Part shown: piece by piece, positions 33,252-43,261 of the stretch | Position numbering within the stretch: position 1 is the stretch's first letter | Layout of the letters: each line of letters starts with the position of its first letter | Assembly (NCBI GenBank): GCA_015231175.1 | Contig: JADGBZ010000019.1 | Coordinates: 1 to 45,625 of the forward strand | DNA from: Magnetococcales bacterium | GTDB taxonomy: Bacteria; Pseudomonadota; Magnetococcia; Magnetococcales; DC0425bin3 | Direction of reading: 5' to 3' | Length of the DNA: 45,625 bases | Program-made: the position numbers and the translations under genes | Notes under the pieces: model-generated | What the model saw: only the letters and a program-made list of their open reading frames with translations | What the model was told of the DNA's origin: nothing | Database searches by the model: none

Positions 33252-34061
33252 TTAACGGAAACCCAAAACATCTCGCATGTCATACAGACCCGGCGCCCGA
33301 CCCTGGATCCACTGGGCAGCACGCGCCGCACCCCGGGCAAAGGTCAACCGGCTGCTGGCCCGATGGGTGATCTCCAGCCGTTCCCCCTCGCCGGCAAAGA
33401 GCAGGGTATGATCCCCGACCACATCACCCCCACGCACCGTGGCAAAGCCGATGGTCTGCCGATCCCGGGCGCCGGTGTGTCCCTGCCGGCCATAAACGGC
33501 CACATCGGCCAGGGAACGCCCCAAAGCGTCGGCAATCGTCTCCCCCAGACGGACTGCCGTCCCGGAGGGGGCATCCACCTTGTGCCGATGGTGGGCCTCA
33601 ATGATCTCGACATCAAATGCGTCACCCAGCACTTGCGCCACCTGGGCAGCAACCTGAAACATCAGGTTGACGCCGACACTGAAATTGGGAGCCAGAACAA
33701 TGGGCACCTGCGCCGCCGCCTGGGCAATCCGTTCGCGGGCTTCGGCACTGAAACCAGTCGTGCCAATGACCATGGGCGTCTGTGTCGCCACGGCCAGGGG
33801 CAGATGCTCCAGGGTCGAGGGGATGGTGGTGAAATCGATCACCACATCCGCAGCAGCAAAACCCGCCTGGGCCTGATCACCCAAAACCACACCCAGGGGC
33901 TGGCTGCCAACCAACTCGCCCACATCCCTGCCCACCAGACCATGGCCCGGCTTCTCCCAGGCCGAGGCCATGCGCAAGCCCGGCTGATCCAAAACCGCCT
34001 GGATCAACATCCTGCCCATGCGCCCGGCGGCACCCGCAACGCCAACGCCCCACTCGGACAT
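33252..34061 (-). CDS. dapB: 4-hydroxy-tetrahydrodipicolinate reductase
   Basis: Encodes 269 residues from the ATG at 34061, with GGGAGGG upstream. DapB reduces HTPA with NAD(P)H in the lysine and peptidoglycan (DAP) pathway. The nucleotide-binding motif is [13 protein letters not shown] near the N-terminus. The catalytic His/Lys motif is [18 protein letters not shown]. The C-terminus has [12 protein letters not shown] and [11 protein letters not shown] as expected. It lies 70 nt after dnaJ on the same strand, a frequent neighbourhood in proteobacteria. Confidence 0.96.
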   Translation of the reverse strand: MSEWGVGVAGAAGRMGRMLIQAVLDQPGLRMASAWEKPGHGLVGRDVGELVGSQPLGVVLGDQAQAGFAAADVVIDFTTIPSTLEHLPLAVATQTPMVIGTTGFSAEARERIAQAAAQVPIVLAPNFSVGVNLMFQVAAQVAQVLGDAFDVEIIEAHHRHKVDAPSGTAVRLGETIADALGRSLADVAVYGRQGHTGARDRQTIGFATVRGGDVVGDHTLLFAGEGERLEITHRASSRLTFARGAARAAQWIQGRAPGLYDMRDVLGFR

Positions 34062-34131
34062 ACCCACCCTCCCGCTTCTGGCCGCAACACCCCATGCCAC
34101 TCCAACCCCATGCCGCACCCGAAAGCAAGGC

Positions 34132-35280
34132 TCAGGTGGAAATCTTTTTATCCAAAAAATCCTTGACCCTGTTCAAGAAGGAGTGGGATTCAGGTTGACA
34201 ATCCTGCCCGGAACAACGGGCAAACTCCTCCATCAACTCCCGCTGCTTTTTGTTCAGATTGATCGGGGTCTCGACCTGAACCTCCACGACAAGATCCCCG
34301 AAAAGCCCGGGGCGGTTCAGGTGCGGCAATCCCTTGCCCTTGAGAACAAAACGCTTGCCGGTCTGGCTGCCGGGAGGAAGCGTCACCCGGGAGCGTCCCC
34401 GCAATGTGGGAACCTCGATTTTGCCACCCAGAGCCGCCTGCGGAAAGGTGATGGGCACCTGACAAAGCAGATCGGCATTGTACCGCTCAAAAATGGGGTG
34501 CTTGGCCACCTCGATGATGATGTAGAGATCGCCAGAAGGACCATTGCTCTGGCCCGCCCCCCCTTCGCCGGAAAGACGGATGCGGGTTCCGGTCTCCACA
34601 CCTGGGGGAATCTTGACCGTCAGATTCTTCTCCGACCGCTTGCGCCCCTGTCCCTGGCACTCCGGGCAAGGGTTACGGATGATGGAGCCCCGGCCATGGC
34701 AAGCCCCGCAAGGGCGGGCAATGGAGAAAAACCCCTGTTGGGTCCGCAACTGTCCGGCACCCCCGCACACCCCACAGGTCTCCGGCCCGGAGCCGGCTTG
34801 CGCACCACTGCCACTGCACTTGTCACAGGCCACAACCGCCGGGATGCGCAAACGCTCCTCGGCCCCCTCCATGACATCTTCCAACTTGACGGTCAGATCG
34901 TAGCGAAAATCCTCGCCTCGCTGCGACGAGGAGCGACCACCCCGGCCACGTCCGCCGCCGGCTCCAAAAATATCTCCGAAAAACTCCTCGAAAATATCTC
35001 CAAAGCCACTCTGACCACCGCCCGGGAAACCACCCGGATGACCGCCCCCCACATTCTGACCCAGTCCGGCATGGCCAAACTGGTCATAGATGGAGCGCTT
35101 CTTCGGATCCTTCAAGACATCGTAGGCCTCATTGACCTCCTTGAACCGGGACTCCGCATCCTTGTTGCCCGGGTTGCGGTCCGGATGGAGCTCCATGGCC
35201 AGTTTGCGGTACACCTTCTTGATGTCTTCCGCAGGGGTGTTGCGGGGGACACCAAGGATATCGTAATAATCCTTGGGCAT
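34132..35280 (-). CDS. dnaJ: Chaperone DnaJ (Hsp40)
   Basis: Encodes 382 residues. The J domain starts [20 protein letters not shown] and carries the HPD motif ([10 protein letters not shown]). A Gly/Phe-rich linker follows ([20 protein letters not shown]). Four CxxCxGxG zinc motifs then appear: [32 protein letters not shown]. It delivers substrates to DnaK and stimulates its ATPase. It starts 19 nt after dnaK. Confidence 0.98.
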   Translation of the reverse strand: MPKDYYDILGVPRNTPAEDIKKVYRKLAMELHPDRNPGNKDAESRFKEVNEAYDVLKDPKKRSIYDQFGHAGLGQNVGGGHPGGFPGGGQSGFGDIFEEFFGDIFGAGGGRGRGGRSSSQRGEDFRYDLTVKLEDVMEGAEERLRIPAVVACDKCSGSGAQAGSGPETCGVCGGAGQLRTQQGFFSIARPCGACHGRGSIIRNPCPECQGQGRKRSEKNLTVKIPPGVETGTRIRLSGEGGAGQSNGPSGDLYIIIEVAKHPIFERYNADLLCQVPITFPQAALGGKIEVPTLRGRSRVTLPPGSQTGKRFVLKGKGLPHLNRPGLFGDLVVEVQVETPINLNKKQRELMEEFARCSGQDCQPESHSFLNRVKDFLDKKIST

Positions 35281-35299
35281 CGGCGGTCATTCCGTGGAA

Positions 35300-37225
35300 T
35301 CAATGGCTCGGCTTCTTGTTTTCGTCCTTGATGTCCTCGAACTCCGCTTCAACCACATTCTCGTCCTTGTCAACATGTGGCCCTGCACCTTCAGGGGCGG
35401 TCCCCTCTCCAGGTTTGGGTGCAGCATCTTTGTAGATGGCTTCGCCCATCTTCATGGAAACTTCCATGAGTGCCTGGGTCTTGCTTTCGATGGCATCGAC
35501 ATCATCGGCCCCAATCACCCCCTTCAACTGGGAGACGGCGGCCTCGATTTTTCCCTTGAGATCCGCATCCACCTTGTCGGCATGCTCCTTCAGGGATTTT
35601 TCCGTGGTGTAGATCAGGGAGTCGGCATGATTGCGGGCATCGATCAGCTTCCGCTTTTTGCCGTCCTCCTCGGCATGCGCCTCGGCCTCCTTGATCATCT
35701 TCTGGATTTCGCTGTCCTTCAAACCACCCGAGGCCTGAATGCTGATGGATTGCTCCTTGCCGGTCCCCTTGTCCTTCGCCGACACCTTGACGATGCCATT
35801 GGCGTCAATATCGAAGGAGACTTCAACCTGGGGCACGCCCCGGGGGGCCGGTGCAATGCCCATCAGATCAAACTGGCCCAACAGCTTGTTGTCCCCAAAC
35901 ATTTCCCGCTCGCCCTGGGCCACCCGGATCGTCACAGCCGACTGGTTGTCCGCTGCGGTGGAAAAGATTTGCGATTTTTTGGTGGGGATGGTGGTGTTTT
36001 TGTCGATCAGTTTTGTGTACACCCCGCCCAGGGTCTCGATGCCCAACGAGAGCGGCGTGACATCCAGCAGCAGGATATCCTTCACATCCCCCTTGAGAAC
36101 ACCACCCTGGATGGCCGCGCCGATGGCAACCACTTCGTCGGGATTCACCCCCTTGTGGGGCTCCCTGCCAAACAGCTCGGCGACCAGCTTCTGGACCTTG
36201 GGCATCCGGGTCATGCCACCGACCAGGATCACCTCGTCTATCTGAGAAGCAGTGATTTTGGCATCACGCAGGGCAGTCTTGCAGGGCTCGACGGTGCGTT
36301 GAATCAAACTGTCGACCAGGCTCTCCAGTTTGGCTCGGGTAAAGCTCACGTTCAAATGCTTCGGCCCCGAAGCGTCCGCCGTGATGAAGGGGAGATTCAC
36401 CTCGGTCTGCGTGCTGGTGGAAAGCTCGATCTTGGCCTTCTCTCCAGCCTCTTTGAGACGTTGCAGGGACATGCTGTCCTGGCGCAGGTCGATGCCGTTT
36501 TCCTTTTTAAACTGGTCGGCAAGGTAATCGATGATCGCCTTGTCAAAGTCCTCACCACCCAGGAAGGTATCCCCGTTGGTCGATTTGACCTCGAACAGAC
36601 CATCCCCAATTTCCAGGACGGAAATATCGAAGGTACCACCGCCCAGGTCATACACAACGATGGTCTGTCCCGCCTTTTTGTCCAACCCGTAAGCGAGGGC
36701 CGCCGCCGTCGGCTCGTTGATCACGCGCAAAACATCCAGGCCGGCAATACGCCCGGCATCCTTGGTCGCCTGGCGCTGGGCGTCGTTGAAGTAGGCCGGG
36801 CAGGTGATCACCGCCTCGGTGACCTTTTCACCCAGATAATCCTCGGCGGTCTGTTTCATCTTTTGCAAAATCATGGCAGAGACTTCGGAGGGGCTGATCT
36901 TGCGACCGCCACCCTCCACCCAGGCATCACCGTTCTCCGCCTTCACAATCTTGTACGGGACAATGTCCTTGTCCTTGCGGGTCATCGGATCGTCATATCG
37001 CCGCCCGATCAAGCGCTTGATGGCGTACAACGTGTTAGTCGGATTGGTCACCCCCTGCCGTTTGGCAGCCTGCCCGACCAGGCGCTCCCCATTGCTGGCG
37101 AAAGCCACCATGGATGGAGTCGTCCGCACACCTTCGCTGTTTTCAATAACTTTCGGTTCACCACCTTCCATCACGGCTACACAGGAGTTGGTGGTGCCCA
37201 GATCAATGCCGATGACTTTACCCAT
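35300..37225 (-). CDS. dnaK: Chaperone DnaK (Hsp70)
   Basis: Encodes 641 residues from the ATG at 37225, preceded by AGAGGGA; a TTG at 37231 is in frame but less likely. Family signatures are [32 protein letters not shown] and [19 protein letters not shown] in related form, with the substrate-binding domain and a variable acidic C-terminal tail ending DENKKPSH. It works with DnaJ and GrpE. The 165-nt gap to grpE is the largest in this group and could hold a secondary promoter, though I could not pick one. Confidence 0.98.
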   Translation of the reverse strand: MGKVIGIDLGTTNSCVAVMEGGEPKVIENSEGVRTTPSMVAFASNGERLVGQAAKRQGVTNPTNTLYAIKRLIGRRYDDPMTRKDKDIVPYKIVKAENGDAWVEGGGRKISPSEVSAMILQKMKQTAEDYLGEKVTEAVITCPAYFNDAQRQATKDAGRIAGLDVLRVINEPTAAALAYGLDKKAGQTIVVYDLGGGTFDISVLEIGDGLFEVKSTNGDTFLGGEDFDKAIIDYLADQFKKENGIDLRQDSMSLQRLKEAGEKAKIELSTSTQTEVNLPFITADASGPKHLNVSFTRAKLESLVDSLIQRTVEPCKTALRDAKITASQIDEVILVGGMTRMPKVQKLVAELFGREPHKGVNPDEVVAIGAAIQGGVLKGDVKDILLLDVTPLSLGIETLGGVYTKLIDKNTTIPTKKSQIFSTAADNQSAVTIRVAQGEREMFGDNKLLGQFDLMGIAPAPRGVPQVEVSFDIDANGIVKVSAKDKGTGKEQSISIQASGGLKDSEIQKMIKEAEAHAEEDGKKRKLIDARNHADSLIYTTEKSLKEHADKVDADLKGKIEAAVSQLKGVIGADDVDAIESKTQALMEVSMKMGEAIYKDAAPKPGEGTAPEGAGPHVDKDENVVEAEFEDIKDENKKPSH

Positions 37226-37390
37226 TGCCAAAATCCCTCTCTCGTTGCTTCCTGACCCGCCCGGAATTCAGATGCACCCCAGCAAAAGGGATCGCACCCC
37301 TCGACATGGATATGGAAACGACCAACCCTTCTGTCAAGCCCATGCTGCTCATTTTCCTTACCCTGTCCGATTTTATTTTTTTTCCACCGC

Positions 37391-38014
37391 TCACTGGGCA
37401 ACCGCCACCAACGCCGGTCGCAACAGACGCTGATGCAACAAATATCCTGCCTGAAATTCCTGGACGACACTCCCGGGAACCGCTCCCTCCTTGGTCACCT
37501 GGATCATGGCCTGATGTTGATTGGGATCGAACGGCTGATCCAAGGATTCAATCCGGGTCACGCCATGCTTGTTGAAAATCCGCAACAACTCGGTGCGCAC
37601 CAGGGTCACGCCATCAAGCAGACCCTTGACGCCCGAATCGGGCGATTCTTCACCGGATTGACTCCCCTCCAGGGCACTCAAGGCCCGGTCCAGGTTGTCC
37701 GCCACCAATAACAAATCCTTGGCAAACCCCTCCAACGCAAATTTGCGGGAGGCATCCATCTCCCGTGCCGTGCGTTTGCGCAGATTGTCCATGTCCGCCA
37801 TGGAACGAAGATAGGCCTGCCGCCACTCTTCGACCTTCTCTTCCAGCACCCGCACCCGCTCCTCGGGATCCACAGCCGGCTCAGGGGCGACCTCCGGTTC
37901 AACCTGGACGTCACCACCCTGCTGCTCGGGTGACTGCACCTCACCAACCGGTTCGGACGTATTGGTCACAGACTCCTGACGAGATCCGTTTGTTTCGTCA
38001 CCTTGGCCATTCAT
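37391..38014 (-). CDS. grpE: Nucleotide exchange factor GrpE
   Basis: Encodes 207 residues from the ATG at 38014, with AGGAGGAAGG upstream. The N-terminal 60 residues are Glu/Gln-rich and disordered. The core has the GrpE pattern: a long helix with YLRSMADMDNLRKRTAREMD, then ALEGFAKDLLLVADNLDRAL. The C-terminal beta part shows PNQHQAMIQVTKEGAVPGSV and AGYLLHQRLLRPALVAVAQ. It releases ADP from DnaK. It sits between hrcA (39 nt upstream) and dnaK. Confidence 0.97.
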   Translation of the reverse strand: MNGQGDETNGSRQESVTNTSEPVGEVQSPEQQGGDVQVEPEVAPEPAVDPEERVRVLEEKVEEWRQAYLRSMADMDNLRKRTAREMDASRKFALEGFAKDLLLVADNLDRALSALEGSQSGEESPDSGVKGLLDGVTLVRTELLRIFNKHGVTRIESLDQPFDPNQHQAMIQVTKEGAVPGSVVQEFQAGYLLHQRLLRPALVAVAQ

Positions 38015-38053
38015 GGGTGAAACCTTCCTCCTGCCAGATTGCAAAAAACCAAA

Positions 38054-39130
38054 TCACGATTCAGGGCGTTCAACCATCTCCGCCGGCGTTACCCCAGAAG
38101 AGAGCAGGCCACTCAACGCCAGAACGGTAAACTCCACCAGGGGAATGACATACGAGTAGTCCAGGCGGGTCGGCCCCAGCACGCCCAAGGTACCGGAGAG
38201 AAGGTTCTCCGGCCCGGTGAACTTGCAGGCCACCATGGCACACCCCCCCTCCCGGCTCAACTCCGACTCCGAACCAATGAACAGTTGCACGCCGTTGGCG
38301 CGCAAACAATGGTCCAAAAGGTCGATATATTTTTTCTTCTCCTCAATCTCCGCAAGCACATCAAGAAGGCGACCGGAACCCGTCAGGTCATCGGGACTCA
38401 ACAAATTCAAATGCCCGTTGACTATCAGCCCCGCGCCCTCGGACCATGGTCCCACGGCCCCTTCCAGCAATTTTTTTTGCAAATCCCGATAGTCCTGTTC
38501 GCCGCTGGCAACCTCTTCGGCAAGCTGCTGTCGCGCCTCCTTCAGGGTCAGCCCTTTCAAACGCCGACTCAAGGAGCGACCTATGGCATCCAACTCCTTC
38601 TGCGTATAGGACTCCTCCAGGGTCAGGATGCGATTCTGCAACTGTCCGGAGTGGGAAACCAGCAATGCCACGATCTTGCTGCCACGCACCCCTTGCCGCC
38701 CCTCCAAACGGATAAAATGGATCCGCTCCAGAATGGCGTTCTTCATGTCGGGAGGAAGAACAAGGCAGGCTTGATGGGTCAAATCCGCCACTTCCCGGCT
38801 GATCTGGTGCAACGTGGCGGGCAGATCCATCCCCCCCTTTTCGCACGCCTCCAAAATGCGGCATTTGGTCCCATTCCCGAGTGGATCCCGCTCCAGCAAA
38901 GCATCCACGTAGAAACGAAAGCCCCGATCCGTGGGAATCCTCCCCGCCGAAGTGTGCGGTTGCGTCAGATAACCCATGACCTCAAGTTCCGACATGGCGT
39001 TGCGAATGGTTGCCGAGGAGAGGTTCAGGCGCGCCTGCTCCCGCACGGCCTGCGAGCCCACGGCCCCCCCATGCGCTATGTGGGACTCCACGACAAGTTT
39101 GAGTATGGTGCTGTGACGCTGGGTCAGCAT
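38054..39130 (-). CDS. hrcA: Heat-inducible transcription repressor HrcA
   Basis: Encodes 358 residues from the ATG at 39130 (MLTQRHSTILKLVVESHI), the family start; an upstream in-frame extension to 39199 is unlikely. The winged-helix region includes GSQAVREQARLNLSSATIRN and the conserved LTQPHTSAGRIPTDRGFRFY. The C-terminal part has GPTRLDYSYVIPLVEF. HrcA represses chaperone operons by binding CIRCE boxes. I found no clear CIRCE (TTAGCACTC-N9-GAGTGCTAA) upstream of this gene, so self-regulation is not evident from sequence. Confidence 0.95.
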   Translation of the reverse strand: MLTQRHSTILKLVVESHIAHGGAVGSQAVREQARLNLSSATIRNAMSELEVMGYLTQPHTSAGRIPTDRGFRFYVDALLERDPLGNGTKCRILEACEKGGMDLPATLHQISREVADLTHQACLVLPPDMKNAILERIHFIRLEGRQGVRGSKIVALLVSHSGQLQNRILTLEESYTQKELDAIGRSLSRRLKGLTLKEARQQLAEEVASGEQDYRDLQKKLLEGAVGPWSEGAGLIVNGHLNLLSPDDLTGSGRLLDVLAEIEEKKKYIDLLDHCLRANGVQLFIGSESELSREGGCAMVACKFTGPENLLSGTLGVLGPTRLDYSYVIPLVEFTVLALSGLLSSGVTPAEMVERPES

Positions 39131-39579
39131 GACGGGAAAATCGGAATCGGGATAAACCTGCGCAAACACAAAAAACCGAAACGAAGAAAGCGCCCCCATT
39201 CCGGCAAACCGAACCTGCTCAAGACCGCAGGATATAACCAGCCCCTGCCTCTGTCAAAGCACAACCCGCTTCCCCGGCAGCATTCAGGCCTCACAGTCAG
39301 ACGATCAGGACAGCAGAATAACAAGGAAATCCGCATCCGCCCAGCCCAACCTCCACAATCTTGCCATGCACCTGGAAGGCTGTTATGCTCGGCCAGGTGG
39401 GTGGGTATGAAACCGGTGCGACCGCCCAACAGGCCAGACAGGCAGCCCCTCCCGGAGCCCCCTCCATACATACACCCGCAGATCCCGACCGGTACCAATC
39501 CGCATCAACGGGGGATGCCTCCCGGGCACCACACCGCACCTGATATTCGCCAACCTGGAGAGTCGATTCGGAGGCGCAC
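39131..39579. other. Divergent intergenic region upstream of hrcA and the DUF3124 gene
   Basis: This stretch of about 450 bp contains the hrcA promoter described separately. The likely DUF3124 ribosome site (CGGAGG just before 39580) is at its right end. I see no CIRCE box, no convincing heat-shock sigma element and no gene with family resemblance in it. Confidence 0.5.
39229..39257 (-). promoter_or_regulatory. Near-consensus sigma-70 promoter for hrcA-grpE-dnaKJ
   Basis: On the minus strand TTGACA (complement of 39252-39257) is a perfect -35. Exactly 17 bp later TATCCT (complement of 39229-39234) is a fair -10. Transcription would begin near 39222, leaving a leader of about 90 nt. A housekeeping-type promoter here fits HrcA-type control better than sigma-32 control. 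Confidence 0.7.
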
Positions 39580-40101
39580 ATGCGTGACCATGGTTTCGTT
39601 CTGACTGTCGCCATCCTGTTGCCCTTTTCCGCACTGGCGGGAGATGTACCGGATACTCCTATGGCGAAGAAACAGATGGTTTATGTCCCGGTCTATTCAC
39701 ACGTGCTGCATGGCAACACGAAGCGCGATGGCAAACCCGAAGAGATGCTGCTCTCCTCCATGTTGAGCGTCAGAAATACCGACCCAACGTATGGCATGAC
39801 TATCACCAGCGCCGACTATTACGACACAAATGGCCGGATTATCCGCCGATACCTGTCCGGCCCAAAAAGCATGCCAGCCTTGGGTTCCACCGATTTCTTC
39901 GTGGAAAATCGCGATCGAACCGGCGGCACGGGAGCCAATTTCATTGTCGTGTGGGAAGCCGCCCAACCCATCAACCCGCCTATTCTGGAATCGGTTCAGG
40001 TCTATTTTTGGGGAACCCAGTCCCAGGCCTTTGTCAGTCGGGGACAAGCCATTCGCCCACACCCTGTCCCCGCAAAACCCCACGAAATTCCACGCCCATG
40101 A
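39580..40101 (+). CDS. Exported DUF3124 family protein
   Basis: Encodes 173 residues with an N-terminal signal peptide (VLTVAILLPFSALAG). The mature part matches DUF3124: MVYVPVYSHVLHG, LLSSMLSVRNTDPTYGMTIT, SADYYDTNGRIIRRYL, LGSTDFFVENRDRTGGTGAN and FIVVWEAAQPINPPILESV. The family is a periplasmic or secreted beta-rich domain of unknown function. The final 30 residues are Pro-rich. CGGAGG lies 6 nt before the ATG. It is convergent with asd. Confidence 0.85.
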   Translation: MRDHGFVLTVAILLPFSALAGDVPDTPMAKKQMVYVPVYSHVLHGNTKRDGKPEEMLLSSMLSVRNTDPTYGMTITSADYYDTNGRIIRRYLSGPKSMPALGSTDFFVENRDRTGGTGANFIVVWEAAQPINPPILESVQVYFWGTQSQAFVSRGQAIRPHPVPAKPHEIPRP

Positions 40102-40205
40102 CATCGGCCCCGGCCCGACAGGGCACGGCGATGTTGACCAAATCCGAAGGGGCGGGCGGAAACCAATCAAGCCACCCCCCCCCTCCGACTTGGCAAATCA
40201 GCGGC

Positions 40206-40240
40206 ATCCCGATTCGTCGCCAGGCGCTGAATGGTTTCGA
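40206..40240 (+). repeat. Interspersed element remnant, copy G
   Basis: CCCGATTCGTCGCCAGGCGC followed by TGAATGGTTTCGA aligns with the right end of copy B (CCCCGATTCGTGGCCGGGTGGTGAATAGTTAC) with several changes. Only this end survives, between the convergent DUF3124 and asd genes. Confidence 0.45.
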
Positions 40241-40264
40241 GTCAAGTAAGCATCATGTCCCGGA

Positions 40265-40290
40265 CCTGATGCGCCCCCGCAGGGGTCAGG
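40265..40290 (-). terminator. Hairpin at the asd stop codon
   Basis: CCTGA-TGCG-CCCC and GGGG-TCAGG pair around a CGCA loop with a four-nt bulge. The stem overlaps the asd stop (40286-40288). No T-run follows on either strand, so it may be an mRNA-end stabiliser or a weak terminator for asd. Confidence 0.35.
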
Positions 40291-41305
40291 CCAGGTGATC
40301 GCGAATCAAAACTTCGGCAATCTGCACGGCATTCAGTGCGGCGCCCTTGCGCAGATTGTCCGATACCACCCACATCTGCAACCCGGAGGGAATGCTCTCA
40401 TCCTCCCGGATGCGGGAGACATAGGTCCAGTCCGTACCCGACGCCTCCAGGGGCGTGGTGAAACCGGCATGTTCGGGATCATCCACCACCTTCACCCCGG
40501 GGGCGCGGCTCAGAATCCCCCGCACCTCGGCAACAGTCAGCTTTTTCCCGGTCTCCACATTCACCGCTTCGGAGTGACTGTTGAACACAGGCACCCGAAC
40601 GCAGGTCGCCGTCAGGCGAATATCAGGATCGAGTATCTTGCGTGTTTCATTGACCATTTTCATCTCTTCCTTGGTGTAGCCATTCGCAAGGAACTGATCA
40701 ATCTGGGGAACTAAGTTGCAGGCAATCTGTTTGGCCATCTTTTTCGGGGAAACGGCAGGACCGAGACCATAATGGGCCTTGTTCTGGCCATCCAGTTCAT
40801 CGATGGCCGCCTTGCCGGCGCCAGACACGGCCTGGTAGGTCACCACCACCACCCGCTTGATGGTGGCAGCATCGTGAATCGGCTTCAGGGCCACCACCAT
40901 CTGGATGGTTGAGCAGTTGGGATTGGAGATGATGTTTTTCTTGCGATATTGGGCAATGGCCTGGGGATTGACTTCGGGCACCACCAGAGGCACATCCGGA
41001 TCCATGCGGAAAAAAGAGGTGTTGTCGATCACCACACAACCCGCAGCGCTCGCCTTGGGAGCGAACTCCTTGGAAACCGAAGCCCCCGGGGAAAACAAGC
41101 CAATCTCCGCTTGGTGAAAATCAAAGGTTGCCAAATCCTGTACAGGCAGTTCCTCCCCCCGAAAAGGCAGACTTAGGCCCAACGAACGGCTGGAAGCCAA
41201 CAAATGCACCTGATTCACCGGAAAATTCCGCTGCTCCAGAATTCGGATCATTTCCCGTCCGACATTTCCCGTGGCGCCAACCACGGCAACATTGTATTTC
41301 CGCAT
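40286..41305 (-). CDS. asd: Aspartate-semialdehyde dehydrogenase
   Basis: Encodes 339 residues from the ATG at 41305, with GAGGAAT upstream. It reduces aspartyl phosphate to aspartate semialdehyde, the branch point to lysine, threonine and methionine. The NADP site is VAVVGATGNVGREMIRIL. The active-site Cys is in IISNPNCSTIQMVVAL, and the catalytic His region is LTATCVRVPVFNSHSEAVNV. The gene lies downstream of leuB, separated by an interspersed element, so leuCDB-asd may be partly cotranscribed. Confidence 0.97.
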   Translation of the reverse strand: MRKYNVAVVGATGNVGREMIRILEQRNFPVNQVHLLASSRSLGLSLPFRGEELPVQDLATFDFHQAEIGLFSPGASVSKEFAPKASAAGCVVIDNTSFFRMDPDVPLVVPEVNPQAIAQYRKKNIISNPNCSTIQMVVALKPIHDAATIKRVVVVTYQAVSGAGKAAIDELDGQNKAHYGLGPAVSPKKMAKQIACNLVPQIDQFLANGYTKEEMKMVNETRKILDPDIRLTATCVRVPVFNSHSEAVNVETGKKLTVAEVRGILSRAPGVKVVDDPEHAGFTTPLEASGTDWTYVSRIREDESIPSGLQMWVVSDNLRKGAALNAVQIAEVLIRDHLA

Positions 41306-41346
41306 GGGTCTATTCCTCAAAGGTCTGATATGATAAATTTTTATTA

Positions 41347-41454
41347 GGGCTTTGCCCCGATTCCACCAGAAATCTGTCCTGGACTTTCCTGGAAGCCAGC
41401 CCCCTGAACCCCGGTTTGTTGGATTTCTGTGCGCCGGGTGCCGGACAGTTGCGG
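41347..41454 (+). repeat. Interspersed element, copy E
   Basis: GGGCTTTGCCCC (41347-41358) is followed by CTGTCCTGGACTTTCCTGGA, the core GAAGCCAGCCCCCTGAACCCCGG and a degraded right end, CGCCGGGTGCCGGACAGTTGC. It is in the same orientation as copy B and lacks a recognisable left terminal repeat. It lies between the asd start and the leuB stop, inside a presumed same-strand gene run. Confidence 0.65.
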
Positions 41455-41459
41455 TGTTT

Positions 41460-42539
41460 CTATCCAACCATGGCGGCAACCACGGCAGCACCCATCTCCC
41501 GGGTGCCAACTTGTTGCCTGCCGGTCTGCATGATATCCGGCGTCCGTAGCCCCTGATCCAGAACCTGATGGACAGCCCTTTCGATGCGCTCCGCCGCCGC
41601 AGGCAGCTCCAACGAATGCCGAAACATCATGGCTACGGAAAGAATCGTCGCCAACGGGTTGGCCACACCTTTGCCGGCAATATCAGGCGCGGAACCATGG
41701 ATCGGCTCATAAAGCGCGTACCGGTCTCCCAACGAAGCCGAAGGGAGCATGCCAATGGAACCGGTCAACATGCTGGCCTCGTCGGAAAGAATATCACCGA
41801 ACATGTTGGTGGTCAGGATCACGTCGAACTGGCGCGGATTGCGGATCAACTGCATGGCGGCATTGTCCACATACATGTGGCTGAGTTCCACATCCGGAAA
41901 CTCGGCGTTGCGTATGTCGGTCACCACCTGACGCCACAACTCCGTGGACTCCAAAACATTGGCCTTGTCAACCGAGCAGACCCGGTTCTGGCGTCGTTGT
42001 GCCGCCTTGAAAGCGGAACGGGCGACACGCTGGATTTCATCGGTGGTGTAGACCAGGGTGTTGAAACCACGTTTCCGCCCATCCGCAAGGGTTTCCACCC
42101 CGCGCGGTTCCCCGAAATAAATACCCGAGGAGAGCTCCCGCACCACCATGATGTCGATCCCACTGACCACCTCTGGCTTCAGGGAGGAGGCATCGGCCAA
42201 CTGGGGAAACACCTTGGCAGGTCGCAAATTGCAGTACAGGTCCAACCGCTTGCGAATGCCCAGCAAGCCCCGTTCCGGACGCACGCTGTAATCCAGGGAT
42301 TCCCACTTCGGCCCCCCCACAGCGCCCAGCAGGACGGCTTCCGCCTCCTTGGCCTGCTCCACGGTCCTCCCCGGCAACGGGGAGCCGGTGATATCGTAGG
42401 CGCTGCCGCCAATCAACCCCTCCGTGAGGCGAATCGGCAACTTGTCGTGGGCGATGACCCACTCCAGCACCTTGCGCGCCTCGGCCACGATCTCCAACCC
42501 GATGCCGTCGCCAGGCAACAGCAGAATGGTCTTGTCCAT
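41460..42539 (-). CDS. leuB: 3-isopropylmalate dehydrogenase
   Basis: Encodes 359 residues, the standard LeuB length. It oxidises and decarboxylates 3-isopropylmalate with NAD+ to the leucine precursor. Signatures are [20 protein letters not shown] at the N-terminus, [11 protein letters not shown], the substrate Arg region ([20 protein letters not shown]) and the metal-binding end [20 protein letters not shown]. The C-terminus has [20 protein letters not shown]. It follows leuD by 17 nt. Confidence 0.98.
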   Translation of the reverse strand: MDKTILLLPGDGIGLEIVAEARKVLEWVIAHDKLPIRLTEGLIGGSAYDITGSPLPGRTVEQAKEAEAVLLGAVGGPKWESLDYSVRPERGLLGIRKRLDLYCNLRPAKVFPQLADASSLKPEVVSGIDIMVVRELSSGIYFGEPRGVETLADGRKRGFNTLVYTTDEIQRVARSAFKAAQRRQNRVCSVDKANVLESTELWRQVVTDIRNAEFPDVELSHMYVDNAAMQLIRNPRQFDVILTTNMFGDILSDEASMLTGSIGMLPSASLGDRYALYEPIHGSAPDIAGKGVANPLATILSVAMMFRHSLELPAAAERIERAVHQVLDQGLRTPDIMQTGRQQVGTREMGAAVVAAMVG

Positions 42540-42556
42540 ATCTCGTCTCTCTCCAA

Positions 42557-43198
42557 CTATGGGGCCATAGCCCAGGGTTCCGCCTGCCGTCGCCGGGCCT
42601 CGAAAGCCTCGATGGCCGGAAGGTGCTCCAGGGTCAGACCAATATCATCCAGCCCCTTGAGGAGGCAATGACGGCGGAAGGAATCAACAGTAAAAGGGTG
42701 CTCGGTCCCATCGGGAGCCGTCAAAATTTGCCGTTCCAGATCAACCGTGATCTCGGCGCCGGGACGCGCCAGCACAGCAACAAAAAGGGCATCGACGATC
42801 CGGGCCTCCAGCACCAGAGGAAGAATGCCGTTCTTGAAGCAGTTGTTGAAAAAAATGTCGGCATAACTCGGCGCCACAATGCACCGGAAACCATAATCCA
42901 GCAAAGCCCAGGGGGCATGTTCACGGCTGGAGCCGCAGCCAAAATTATCCCGCGCCAAAAGAATCTTCGCCCCCTGATACCGGGGTTGGTTGAGAATAAA
43001 TTCGGAATTGAGAGGTCGCCCGGCATTCGGCTTGCCCGGCTCGCCACGATCCAGATAGCGCCACTCGTCAAACAGGTTGGGACCGAAACCGGTACGCTCG
43101 ATCGATTTTAAAAATTGTTTGGGAATGATGGCATCGGTATCGACATTGGCCCGATCCAGAGGGGCTGCCAGTGCTGTCAAGCGGACAAAGGGTTCCAT
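42557..43198 (-). CDS. leuD: 3-isopropylmalate dehydratase, small subunit
   Basis: Encodes 213 residues from the ATG at 43198 ([20 protein letters not shown]). The longer frame to 43306 runs into the repeat array and is not real. The swivel domain shows [18 protein letters not shown], the conserved [16 protein letters not shown] and the substrate region. LeuD and LeuC together isomerise 2- to 3-isopropylmalate. Unusually, leuC is 420 nt upstream, with a hairpin array between. Confidence 0.97.
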   Translation of the reverse strand: MEPFVRLTALAAPLDRANVDTDAIIPKQFLKSIERTGFGPNLFDEWRYLDRGEPGKPNAGRPLNSEFILNQPRYQGAKILLARDNFGCGSSREHAPWALLDYGFRCIVAPSYADIFFNNCFKNGILPLVLEARIVDALFVAVLARPGAEITVDLERQILTAPDGTEHPFTVDSFRRHCLLKGLDDIGLTLEHLPAIEAFEARRRQAEPWAMAP

Positions 43199-43261
43199 GA
43201 TCGTCATCCTGGTTGTGTGAAAAAAAACTGCACCTTGCGGGGGGGTGCCTCGGATACCGCA

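Noticed and set aside
35273-37255. 660-codon plus-strand frame opposite dnaK
   Set aside because: A classic dnaK antisense frame; no independent coding evidence.
39361-39543. 60-codon plus frame upstream of the DUF3124 gene
   Set aside because: Low-complexity Ala/Pro/Gly composition without a ribosome site.
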